A DNA stretch of 64,000 bases from Gillisella terrae (lineage in GTDB: Bacteria > Pseudomonadota > Alphaproteobacteria > Rhizobiales > Rhizobiaceae): assembly GCF_004801395.1 (NCBI RefSeq), contig NZ_SSOA01000002.1, forward strand, positions 310,001 through 374,000. Reading direction: 5' to 3'. Below, piece after piece: positions 1-7,177 of this stretch (positions are counted from its first letter, which is position 1; every line of letters starts with the position of its first letter). Position numbers and translations under genes: made by a program. Under the pieces are notes generated by a model. It made no database searches. It was not told the DNA's origin and saw nothing but the letters and a program-made list of their open reading frames with translations.

Positions 1-139
1 GTGTATGGGAATCACTTCGCAGATCATTCAACTGACCCAGAACAGCATCTATGGTCGTGTTGCGCCAAACACCAGAAAGGCGGAGCCTTTGCGCGGCACC
101 ACCTTCAAACTGCTCGACGTCAATCGCTGCATTGTCCAT
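1..139 (-). CDS. Partial N-terminus, probable MlaE-type ABC transporter permease with STAS-like domain
   Basis: The reverse strand reads from an ATG at 139 without a stop to the window edge, giving 46 codons. The peptide begins MDNAAIDVEQFEGG and continues with LRLSGVW and then TIDAVLGQLNDLR. This pattern (beta strand, LSG-x-W, then a helix) is what the N-terminal STAS-like domain of rhizobial MlaE-family permeases looks like. Those proteins form the inner-membrane part of a phospholipid-transport ABC system. The catalytic or membrane part lies outside the window, so the assignment rests on a short stretch. No strong Shine-Dalgarno sequence is visible. Confidence 0.4.
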   Translation of the reverse strand, partial: MDNAAIDVEQFEGGAAQRLRLSGVWRNTTIDAVLGQLNDLRSDSHT

Positions 140-266
140 TGAACCGGAACTCAAAATTTACAACTTTTCAGGGTCTTATCTTCTCGACCAACCCCGACCG
201 CCTATCGGTCGTGTTCCGGCGACTATAGCCTGCCTGCCACACAATGCCAGCCATTAGCATCGTGAA

Positions 267-294
267 AAGTGTTGTCTGAGAGCTCTCAACACTT
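267..294. other. Stem-loop in the 140-339 intergenic stretch
   Basis: AAGTGTTG (267-274) is the exact reverse complement of CAACACTT (287-294), and the 12-base loop contains a GAGAGCTCTC palindrome. The hairpin lies between the partial permease gene and the end of the phosphoesterase gene. It lies downstream of the phosphoesterase stop and upstream of the permease start. No T-run follows it in either direction, so it could be a factor-assisted terminator or a regulator site. Nothing else is visible in 140-339. Confidence 0.35.
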
Positions 295-339
295 CAATTC
301 ACAGGCTTTTGTAGTCGAAAGCCACCGAACGCCTGTCTA

Positions 340-1188
340 TCAGGCGCTTTGCCGCTCAGCGGCAAGCGCTCCATCTGCGGAAAAGCCGCGAATCGGTTCC
401 ATCGGCGCGAGCAAGCGCGGCTCCGTTGCGGCTCCATAGCGCTTGCCCCATTCAATCAGCTCGAAACTGCCATCGAAATTCTCAACAACAGCCGTGCAGC
501 TCTCCACCCAATCGCCGGTGTTAATGTAGTGAATACCATCAACGTTCTCCATCACCGCATGGTGAATATGGCCGCAGATGACGCCATCCACATCATTGCG
601 GCGCGCTTCTTCCGCCACAACTTTCTGAAACTCACCAATGAAATTAACTGCGTGCTTGACCTGCAACTTGGCCCAGGCTGAAAAGGACCAGTAGCGCAAC
701 CCCAGACGACGACGCACGGCAGAGAGCACGACGTTGATGGCGATTGCCATATCATAGGCCCAATCGCCCAGATAGGCCAAAAGCCGGGCATTGCGCACCA
801 CCACATCAAACTGATCGCCATGCAACACGAGATAGCGCTTGTTATCCGCAGTTTCGAAAATCATCCGGTCCGCCACTTCGATGCCGCCGAAGTGCATGCC
901 GGGAAAATCACGCAGAAATTCATCATGATTGCCGGGAATATAGATGATCCGGGTTCCCTTGCGGGCTTTGCGCAACAGCTTTTGCACAACATCATTGCAG
1001 CCCTGCGGCCAATACCAGCTACGCTTAAGACGCCAGCCATCAACAATATCGCCGACCAGAATAATTGTTTCGGCTTCATAATAGCGTAAAAAGTCTAGCA
1101 GAAAGTCTGTCTTCGCAGCCTTTGAGCCAAGATGCACATCCGAAATGAAGAGGGTTCTCACATGCCGCGTTTCGGTTTCGATGCTCAC
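340..1188 (-). CDS. LpxH-like metallophosphoesterase (UDP-2,3-diacylglucosamine diphosphatase family)
   Basis: The 282-residue protein has the ordered metal-binding motifs of calcineurin-like phosphoesterases: DVHLG near residue 17, GDIVDG near 46, GNHDE near 85, GDQFD near 124 and GHIHH near 206. In the LpxH group these bind two divalent metals and hydrolyse UDP-2,3-diacylglucosamine to lipid X in lipid A synthesis at the inner membrane. Many alphaproteobacteria use the unrelated LpxI for this step and keep this longer phosphoesterase as a paralogue, so the substrate is not certain. The start codon is GTG, with AAAGGA about ten bases upstream. The gene is divergent from maeB across 263 bases. 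Confidence 0.75.
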   Translation of the reverse strand: MSIETETRHVRTLFISDVHLGSKAAKTDFLLDFLRYYEAETIILVGDIVDGWRLKRSWYWPQGCNDVVQKLLRKARKGTRIIYIPGNHDEFLRDFPGMHFGGIEVADRMIFETADNKRYLVLHGDQFDVVVRNARLLAYLGDWAYDMAIAINVVLSAVRRRLGLRYWSFSAWAKLQVKHAVNFIGEFQKVVAEEARRNDVDGVICGHIHHAVMENVDGIHYINTGDWVESCTAVVENFDGSFELIEWGKRYGAATEPRLLAPMEPIRGFSADGALAAERQSA

Positions 1189-1451
1189 GAGGATGATCCT
1201 TTTACGGTCGACTTCTCTGCCTTTTCAAAAACAGACTCGTGTATCAGGAAGATGACACGCACTTTGGCGGTGTCGTTTTGCACACATAATAGCAGCGAAG
1301 AGCGGCAGGGCCATCATATTTTTTTAACGCTAACCCGCGAAATGCCGGGGGCAATATCGCTCTGCGCGCCAAAGAAGCGCACCATTCTGCCACCGCCAGA
1401 GAAATATCTTCTGGTCCGCACGCCGTTTTGTTGTATTTAGGGGGTCTATCA

Positions 1452-3779
1452 ATGAACGATGAACCGGCGAACAATATGACTGACGACAAGACAAAGACAT
1501 CGCCCACCTCTGGTGATCTGGATGAACAGGCCCTGTTTTACCATCTCCACCCGCGTCCGGGTAAGTTGGAAATTCAGGCAACCAAGCCGCTTGGCAACCA
1601 GCGCGACCTGGCGCTTGCCTATTCTCCGGGGGTTGCTGCTCCATGTCTGGCGATCAAGGAAAACCCGCAGGCCGCTGATGATTACACAGCCCGCGCCAAT
1701 CTCGTCGCTGTCATATCCAACGGCACTGCCGTGCTTGGTCTGGGCAATATCGGCCCTCTCGCCTCCAAGCCGGTGATGGAAGGCAAAGCAGTTCTGTTCA
1801 AGAAATTTGCCGACATCGATGTGTTCGACATCGAGGTCGATGCGCTGACTGTCGATGGCATGGTGTCTACCGTGGCGGCCCTTGAGCCAACCTTCGGTGG
1901 CATCAACCTCGAAGACATCAAAGCACCGGAATGCTTTGAAATTGAACAGCAATTGCGCGAGCGCATGAATATCCCCGTCTTCCACGACGATCAGCACGGC
2001 ACCGCCATTATTGTTGCTGCCGCGATTTTGAACGGATTGGAGCTGGCCGGAAAATCCGTCGCTGACGTTAAAGTCGTCACCTCAGGTGCCGGTGCGGCCG
2101 CCCTTGCCTGTCTTAACCTTCTGGTGTCGCTTGGCGTCAAGCGCGAAAACATCTGGGTGCATGACATCGAAGGTCTGGTTTACAAGGGCCGCAATGAGTT
2201 GATGGATCCCTGGAAAGAGATCTACGCGCAGGACAGCGACAAGCGCGTTCTGGCAGAAAGCATTGGCGGTGCCGATGTGTTCCTCGGCCTGTCTGCCGCT
2301 GGCGTGCTGAAGCAGGAACTTCTGGTGCAAATGGCACCAAACCCGCTGATCATGGCTCTGGCCAATCCCAAGCCTGAAATCATGCCGGAGGAAGCGCGCT
2401 CTGCCCGCCCCGATGCCATGATTTGCACGGGCCGTTCTGATTATCCCAATCAGGTCAATAACGTTCTGTGCTTCCCCTACATCTTCCGTGGCGCGCTGGA
2501 TTGCGGCGCAACCACCATCAACGAAGAAATGAAAATGGCCGCCGTCAAGGCCATTGCCGCTCTTGCCCGTGAAGAAGTGTCTGAAGTGGCTGCCAAGGCC
2601 TATACCGGTGACACGCCAACCTTTGGCGCGGAATATCTCATTCCATCGCCGTTTGATCCGCGCCTTATTCTGCGTATTGCTCCAGCTGTTGCCAAGGCTG
2701 CTGAAGAGACCGGTGTTGCCCGTCGTCCGATTGCCGATTACGACGCTTATCTGGAAAAATTGAGCAGGTTCGTCTTCCGCTCCGGCTTTATCATGAAGCC
2801 AATTTTTGCCACCGCCAAGACGGCTGCGAAAAAGCGGGTTATCTTTGCCGAAGGCGAAGACGAGCGCGTGCTGCGCGCAGCCCAGGTGTTGCTGGAAGAC
2901 GGCATTGGCGAACCCATCCTGATTGGCCGTCCCCATATTGTCGAAGCACGCTTGCAGCGTTTCGGACTTCGTATCCGCCCGAACACGGATTTCGCGATTA
3001 TCAATCCAGAGGACGATCCGCGCTATCGTGACTATGTTGATGAGTATTTCTCCATCGTTGGCCGCGCTGGCATCAACATGGAGGCAGCCCGCACGATCGT
3101 CAGAACCAACACAACGGTGATTGGAGCACTCTCTGTTCGCCGTGGCGAAGCAGATGCCCTGATCTGCGGCGTTGAAGGCCGCTTTGACAAGCACGTGCGC
3201 GATGTTGGCCATATCCTCGGCAAAAAGCCAGGCATCCGTGATTTTTCCGGTCTCAGCTTGCTGATTTCGCAGCGTGGCACCATTTTCATGACGGACACGT
3301 TCGTGACGGAAAATCCACCGGCTGAAGAAATTGCCGAAATGACAATTCTGGCTGCGGAAACCATCCGGCGTTTTGGTATTGTACCGAAAGCCGCCCTGCT
3401 GTCGCACTCCAACTTTGGCTCGCGCAATTCGGAAAGTGCACGCAAAATGCGCGCAGCTCTGGAAATTCTGAAACGCGAGGCACCAGAACTCGAAGTGGAT
3501 GGCGAAATGCAAGGTGGTTCTGCTCTTTCGGAAACACTGCGCCGCCGCGCCATGCCCAACTCGACCTTGACTGGCGAGGCCAACCTGTTGGTGTTCCCGA
3601 ACCTCGACTCGGCCAATATTTCGTTGGGGATTGTACGTTCCTTCACCGACGCCTTGCATGTTGGGCCAATCCTGCTTGGCGCAGCCTTGCCCGCCCATGT
3701 GCTCTCAACGTCCGTAACATCGCGTGGCGTTGTCAACATGGCAGCACTGGCCGTGGTGGAAGCCAACCAGTTCGACTGA
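1452..3779 (+). CDS. maeB: NADP-dependent malic enzyme, chimeric with a phosphotransacetylase-like C-terminus
   Basis: The 775-residue protein has two halves. Residues 1 to about 430 are malic enzyme: FHDDQHGTA, the SGAGAAA nucleotide-binding turn and the ALANPKPEI segment are all present. Residues from about 440 on look like phosphate acetyltransferase ([14 protein letters not shown], then NFGS and the C-terminal NLDSANI region). This architecture is standard for proteobacterial MaeB and rhizobial Tme/Dme. In studied members the tail is regulatory or structural and has no transacetylase activity. The enzyme converts malate to pyruvate and CO2 with reduction of NAD(P), feeding acetyl-CoA and gluconeogenic pools. 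I chose ATG 1452 because AGGGGG lies seven bases upstream; the open frame extends to 1428. NAD versus NADP preference cannot be read from sequence alone. Confidence 0.93.
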   Translation: MNDEPANNMTDDKTKTSPTSGDLDEQALFYHLHPRPGKLEIQATKPLGNQRDLALAYSPGVAAPCLAIKENPQAADDYTARANLVAVISNGTAVLGLGNIGPLASKPVMEGKAVLFKKFADIDVFDIEVDALTVDGMVSTVAALEPTFGGINLEDIKAPECFEIEQQLRERMNIPVFHDDQHGTAIIVAAAILNGLELAGKSVADVKVVTSGAGAAALACLNLLVSLGVKRENIWVHDIEGLVYKGRNELMDPWKEIYAQDSDKRVLAESIGGADVFLGLSAAGVLKQELLVQMAPNPLIMALANPKPEIMPEEARSARPDAMICTGRSDYPNQVNNVLCFPYIFRGALDCGATTINEEMKMAAVKAIAALAREEVSEVAAKAYTGDTPTFGAEYLIPSPFDPRLILRIAPAVAKAAEETGVARRPIADYDAYLEKLSRFVFRSGFIMKPIFATAKTAAKKRVIFAEGEDERVLRAAQVLLEDGIGEPILIGRPHIVEARLQRFGLRIRPNTDFAIINPEDDPRYRDYVDEYFSIVGRAGINMEAARTIVRTNTTVIGALSVRRGEADALICGVEGRFDKHVRDVGHILGKKPGIRDFSGLSLLISQRGTIFMTDTFVTENPPAEEIAEMTILAAETIRRFGIVPKAALLSHSNFGSRNSESARKMRAALEILKREAPELEVDGEMQGGSALSETLRRRAMPNSTLTGEANLLVFPNLDSANISLGIVRSFTDALHVGPILLGAALPAHVLSTSVTSRGVVNMAALAVVEANQFD

Positions 3780-3800
3780 CCTGTCACTTGATCTTTGAAC

Positions 3801-3836
3801 ATGCCCCGGATCCGAAATGCTCCGGGGCATTTTTTT
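3801..3836 (+). terminator. Intrinsic terminator of maeB
   Basis: ATGCCCCGGA (3801-3810) pairs perfectly with TCCGGGGCAT (3821-3830) across a 10-base loop, and seven T residues follow. This is a textbook rho-independent terminator 21 bases after the maeB stop. Confidence 0.9.
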
Positions 3837-3856
3837 GATTGGGACACGTCAGATTG

Positions 3857-3891
3857 AATGTGACAATGTTTCACATTTTTTCACGCGTGAA
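3857..3891. promoter_or_regulatory. Two adjacent dyads upstream of luxR (possible operator)
   Basis: AATGTGA (3857-3863) is inverted as TCACATT (3871-3877). Immediately after it comes the perfect 12-base palindrome TTCACGCGTGAA (3880-3891). Both lie about 50-80 bases upstream of the proposed luxR -35 element in an A+T-rich stretch. Such dyads are typical operator shapes, but I cannot say which protein would bind. Neither matches a lux box I know by heart. Confidence 0.35.
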
Positions 3892-3940
3892 TAAATACGC
3901 ACAAGTATTTGAAAATTTTGAATAAAACTCAAAAATATCC

Positions 3941-3970
3941 TTGCAGGAACTTGGTTTTTGCCTTCATAAT
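3941..3970 (+). promoter_or_regulatory. Candidate sigma70 promoter for luxR
   Basis: TTGCAG (3941-3946) and CATAAT (3965-3970) are separated by 18 bases. A start near 3977 would leave a 5' leader of about 70 bases containing the 4025-4046 hairpin. This is a similarity call only. Confidence 0.35.
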
Positions 3971-4024
3971 TGCACAGTACAGCTCTGGTTGAGCCATAGA
4001 CATTTTGACCGAATGGTAGAAAAT

Positions 4025-4046
4025 AACCCCATAAATGAGTGGGGTT
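4025..4046 (+). promoter_or_regulatory. Inverted repeat covering the luxR ribosome-binding site
   Basis: AACCCCA (4025-4031) pairs exactly with TGGGGTT (4040-4046) across an 8-base loop. The GGGG of the 3' arm (4041-4044) is the only Shine-Dalgarno-like sequence before the luxR ATG at 4050. In the RNA, the 30S landing site would therefore be in a stem. This could limit translation or be opened by a small RNA or protein; it could also be a DNA operator. Confidence 0.5.
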
Positions 4047-4049
4047 TGA

Positions 4050-4790
4050 ATGCTTAACAATGATGTCTATTTCGATTTACTGGATTGGCTCGACACATCC
4101 CAGCCCATCACGCCTGTCAATTTTCTAAATCGGCTGCAAGAGAGCTACGGCCTTTCGGGCTGTCTTTATGTTGATGCCGCTTATTCCACATCCGGGCTTT
4201 TTGTTCATCGCCACTACCACAGCTTTGGCTCCTCGGCGGAAAACTCTGTCACACTTCTCGGGCAACCGATATTAAGCAATGTTCTGGCGCAGCTCATCCG
4301 GGCTATTGAGCCTGTTGATATGGAAGACCTGCCGCAGCGCGATAAGGACTGCATGGTTCTGCGCAATAAATTGCGCGATCTCAATCTGCCCGCCCGCGCA
4401 GTCAGCTATCCCCTGCTGTCACACGATGGAAGGGGAGCCATTTTTGCTATTGCCCATGATTTACCCTTGGAGGAATGGCGGGATTTTCGGCGCAATTTTG
4501 ACCGCGATATTCATAAGCTGGCTGGAAAATATCATGCAGCACTGATCAAAACCCTCGATCATGACGGGCGTGATCCGGCAAGAAAACTGACGCAGCGTGA
4601 ACAGGAGACCCTTCGCTGGACAGCCGCCGGCAAGAGCTATTGGGAGACATCGATTATCCTCGGCATATCTGAGCGCACAGTGCGCTACTTCATGGCCAAT
4701 GCCCGCCTGAAGCTCGATGCGGTTTCAAACACGCAAGCCGTGGCAAAGGCCGTGTGGCAGGGATTGATACCACCGGATCTACGTGAGTGA
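4050..4790 (+). CDS. LuxR-family quorum-sensing regulator with divergent ligand domain
   Basis: The 246-residue protein has an N-terminal autoinducer-binding-like domain (about 20-170) and a C-terminal LuxR helix-turn-helix (about 178-240: LTQREQETLRWTAAGKS, then GISERTVRYFMANARLKL). The three DNA-binding-domain hallmarks of the family are present as E184, L188 and G194. The usual acyl-homoserine-lactone contact residues are not obvious. I find no W-x3-Y or D-P pair where TraR has W57, Y61, D70 and P71. The segment there reads HRHYHSFGSS and then LLGQPILSN. Together with the luxI gene 211 bases downstream on the same strand it forms a complete quorum-sensing pair, but ligand response should not be assumed. 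The ATG at 4050 follows AGTGGGG. Confidence 0.85.
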   Translation: MLNNDVYFDLLDWLDTSQPITPVNFLNRLQESYGLSGCLYVDAAYSTSGLFVHRHYHSFGSSAENSVTLLGQPILSNVLAQLIRAIEPVDMEDLPQRDKDCMVLRNKLRDLNLPARAVSYPLLSHDGRGAIFAIAHDLPLEEWRDFRRNFDRDIHKLAGKYHAALIKTLDHDGRDPARKLTQREQETLRWTAAGKSYWETSIILGISERTVRYFMANARLKLDAVSNTQAVAKAVWQGLIPPDLRE

Positions 4791-4839
4791 TTGAAAAATT
4801 ACGCTTTTCCTTTAGAGTTTTACTAAAAGACTGACACCC

Positions 4840-4876
4840 GTTTGAAGCATACAGACCGCCGCACACAGGTTCAAAC
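4840..4876. promoter_or_regulatory. Dyad upstream of luxI, possible activator site
   Basis: GTTTGAA (4840-4846) is inverted as TTCAAAC (4870-4876). The centre, at 4858, is about 63 bases before the start point expected from the TATAAT at 4909-4914. That is a usual distance for an activator acting from upstream. The half-sites are 30 bases apart, wider than classical lux boxes, so this is tentative. Confidence 0.25.
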
Positions 4877-4908
4877 ACAGTAAAAAGCACAACCCAAAAC
4901 CATTACCC

Positions 4909-4914
4909 TATAAT
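4909..4914 (+). promoter_or_regulatory. Consensus -10 element for luxI, no recognisable -35
   Basis: TATAAT is an exact -10 consensus 88 bases before the luxI start. The positions 16-18 bases upstream read around AAGCAC, with no TTGACA-like match. A perfect -10 without a -35 fits an activator-dependent promoter, as expected for an autoinducer synthase gene. Confidence 0.4.
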
Positions 4915-4970
4915 TGCATAGAAATAAACTGTCTCTACCGTCAGTTTCATTTAATCTGTATTTTTTGCAA

Positions 4971-5001
4971 GCTCAACTCGTCCCAAGACAAGGAGTTGAG
5001 C
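4971..5001 (+). promoter_or_regulatory. Perfect inverted repeat over the luxI Shine-Dalgarno, abutting the start codon
   Basis: GCTCAACTC (4971-4979) is the exact reverse complement of GAGTTGAGC (4993-5001), with a 13-base loop. The Shine-Dalgarno AAGGAG (4990-4995) runs from the loop into the 3' arm, and the arm ends one base before the ATG at 5002. In mRNA the ribosome-binding site would be partly paired. luxR carries the same kind of structure, which argues for translational control of both genes. Confidence 0.6.
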
Positions 5002-5646
5002 ATGATAAAGATTTTGAATGGTAAGCATAAACAAACCCAACAAGCGGCGCTGGCCGACATGTTTCGGCTGCGCAAAAAGGTGTTTCATGATCTGCTGAAG
5101 TGGGATGTGCTCGTGCAGGGCGATTTTGAGATGGATCATTATGACGATGCAAACCCGATCTATGTCATGTCCTATGATGATGCCACCGGTCGCTTGCGGG
5201 GTGCCTTGCGGCTTCTGCCGACCCTTGGCCCGAACATGCTGGATGATACATTTCCTGTTTTGCTCGATAGGCAACCTGAGATTCGCAGTGCATCGATTTG
5301 GGAATCCAGCCGGTTTTGTATTGATCCCGAAATTTCGCTCGACCGCTCTTCCAATCAGGTCAGCGTTGCCGCGGCAGAGCTGATGTGTGGCGTTGGCGAG
5401 CTTGGCCTTGCATCCAATCTCAGCCATATCGTCACGGTGACCGATGTGTTTTTGGAGCGCATGTTCCGGCGCATGGGTTGCCCCGGCGAGCGCATTGGCG
5501 CGCCCCATAAAATCGGCAGCGTCCATGCTGTTGCCATCGCCTGGGAGGTCAACCAGGATCTCCTTGATCGCATGAAGCAGGTTGCCACCATTTCCGGCAA
5601 TCTGCTGCCAGCCCCAATGTCGCTCGAACAGGCAAGGGCTGCGTGA
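5002..5646 (+). CDS. Acyl-homoserine-lactone synthase (LuxI family)
   Basis: The 214-residue protein has all invariant LuxI residues at their usual numbers: R24 and F28 in FRLRKKVF, W34, D45 and D48 in FEMDHYDD, R70 in ALRLLPT, F84, E101 and R104 in WESSRF. LuxI enzymes make N-acyl-homoserine lactone from S-adenosylmethionine and an acyl carrier protein thioester, in the cytoplasm. Acyl chain length cannot be read from the sequence. I use ATG 5002, six bases after AAGGAG; an in-frame TTG at 4996 is less likely. It follows luxR on the same strand, but the gap holds its own -10 element, so the two need not be one transcript. Confidence 0.93.
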   Translation: MIKILNGKHKQTQQAALADMFRLRKKVFHDLLKWDVLVQGDFEMDHYDDANPIYVMSYDDATGRLRGALRLLPTLGPNMLDDTFPVLLDRQPEIRSASIWESSRFCIDPEISLDRSSNQVSVAAAELMCGVGELGLASNLSHIVTVTDVFLERMFRRMGCPGERIGAPHKIGSVHAVAIAWEVNQDLLDRMKQVATISGNLLPAPMSLEQARAA

Positions 5647-5887
5647 GCGATTGCCGCTGCTCCAAACTGCCTCAGTGCTGTGGGTTGAAAAACCATGGCA
5701 CTGTGGCCGCGCCTGCATAGAGGATCGGCTTTTTACATATCTGTTTTTTGATATACTAAAGATCATAGAGGGTTCATGGTTGCATCGCCCTGCCCTATGC
5801 GGCAAAACAGCTATTGCAACATTGCCTGAATAGGAATCGTTTGCGACCGACAAGAACGCCGTGCATTTTATAGATCCCACAGCGGTG

Positions 5888-7030
5888 ATGGATATTCACC
5901 GTAAAACTGCCATTTGGATGTGTATGCGCACTTGGGCCAAATTGATGATCGCATCGAGCATTGGCTCGATGGCAATGAACCTTGGAGCGCTGGCGCAGGC
6001 AAACGAGACCTGCGAGGCGCTGAAGGCGGAGCTTGCGCAAACGCCAATCACCATTGGCAGCATGGCAGATGCCCGGCTTTTTGCCGGTGCAGTAACCCGG
6101 CAGAGCTTTGAAATTCGCAAAATCCAGCAAAACATGCAAAGTGCCGGTTGTTCGTCCAGTGTCAGCGTGCTGGATGCGTCTGGCCATGATATTTGTCAGG
6201 ACATGCAGGCGACCCTTGATGCCATGCAGGCAAACAAGCAGCAACTATCGCGACAAAGAGAGGCTGCCAACAGCAAGGGTGGCATTAATCCGCGCAGAAA
6301 AGAATTGCAGGCCGCCCTGCAAGCCAATGCCTGCGCCACGGAAAGATCGCAGCCGCCAGAAAGCACAGCCGACGCCGCAGAGGAGCCAAGGCCGTTTGAG
6401 GCTCCGGTCTATCCGGAATATTCAGGCCCGGCCACACCCCCTTCCGGGATGTTACGAGGCGAGTTTGTTCAACCCTATGGTCAAAGCGGTTATCGAACAC
6501 TGTGCGTTCGGACCTGTGACGGTGCTTTTTTCCCCATATCGCCCAGCACGCCACCGGCGGATTTCGGCCGTGACGCTGCGCAATGCCAACGCATGTGCCC
6601 CGGTGCCCAAACGGAGCTTTATTATTCTCAGCTGAATCAGGAAGCCGACGACATGGTTTCGACCATCACCGGCCAGCCCTATCGGGACATGCCCAATGCA
6701 TTTGCCTATCGCAATCGACCGCCGGGAAAACCGGGCCAGTGTGGCTGCAACGACATGGCAACAACACCCATATCCGCGCCGCGCGCTGAATCATCATCGG
6801 TGATCAACATCCGAACCATCCCGGCTGAAAAGCCCAAAGACATTGCCTCGCCACCCTTGCAACAGCCGCAAGCGGACAAAGATAAAGCGGACAAGGATAA
6901 CGCGCCGCTTCGTGTTTATAATCCCGATAGCGCTCATATACGTCAGGTCGGGCCTACGTTTTTCCCCACCGCCAGTAAAAGCCTGGATCTCAAACATCCC
7001 GCTCTGGAAGGCCCACAGCCGCAGCAATAG
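5888..7030 (+). CDS. DUF2865 exported protein
   Basis: The 380-residue protein starts with a basic stretch and a hydrophobic segment (KLMIASSIGSMAMNLGALAQA), a likely Sec signal peptide. The middle contains the hallmark of DUF2865: GYRTLCVRTCDGAFFPIS, a cysteine pair in QCQRMCPG, then ELYYSQ and LPNAFAYR-like MPNAFAYR, followed by CGC. This domain is common in Hyphomicrobiales and has no established function. The four-cysteine pattern suggests disulphides in the periplasm. The tail is rich in proline, lysine and aspartate and looks disordered. The frame also opens at GTG 5861; I chose ATG 5888 without strong ribosome-binding evidence. The 5647-5887 gap upstream shows no gene. Confidence 0.8.
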   Translation: MDIHRKTAIWMCMRTWAKLMIASSIGSMAMNLGALAQANETCEALKAELAQTPITIGSMADARLFAGAVTRQSFEIRKIQQNMQSAGCSSSVSVLDASGHDICQDMQATLDAMQANKQQLSRQREAANSKGGINPRRKELQAALQANACATERSQPPESTADAAEEPRPFEAPVYPEYSGPATPPSGMLRGEFVQPYGQSGYRTLCVRTCDGAFFPISPSTPPADFGRDAAQCQRMCPGAQTELYYSQLNQEADDMVSTITGQPYRDMPNAFAYRNRPPGKPGQCGCNDMATTPISAPRAESSSVINIRTIPAEKPKDIASPPLQQPQADKDKADKDNAPLRVYNPDSAHIRQVGPTFFPTASKSLDLKHPALEGPQPQQ

Positions 7031-7036
7031 AGTTTA

Positions 7037-7177
7037 CCCGAGAAAACCGGCTTCCACTTTTCGGCCGATGGTTTTTCTCACGCATCGGTTGCCCGAAAAC
7101 CGGTTCCCACTTTTCGGCCGATGCTTTTTCTTACGCATCGGTTGCCCGAAAACCGGTTCCCACTTTTCGGCCGATGC
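7037..7177. repeat. Array of three palindromic intergenic repeats
   Basis: Three copies of one unit begin at 7037, 7092 and 7145, so the spacing is 55 and 53 bases. The unit has two dyads. CCGAAAA pairs with TTTTCGG around CCGGTTCCCAC, and CCGATGC pairs with GCATCGG around a T-rich loop. The third copy is truncated after the first dyad. The array fills the gap between the converging DUF2865 and AsmA-like genes and ends at the base next to the latter's stop codon. Similar elements are dispersed in many Hyphomicrobiales genomes. They may act as bidirectional transcript ends. Confidence 0.85.

Noticed and set aside
1-228. 75-codon plus-strand frame at the window start
   Set aside because: It is opposite the permease start and begins at the window edge without any translation signal.
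1452-3779. Fusion of malic enzyme and phosphotransacetylase as something new
   Set aside because: This is the standard architecture of proteobacterial MaeB and of rhizobial Tme and Dme.
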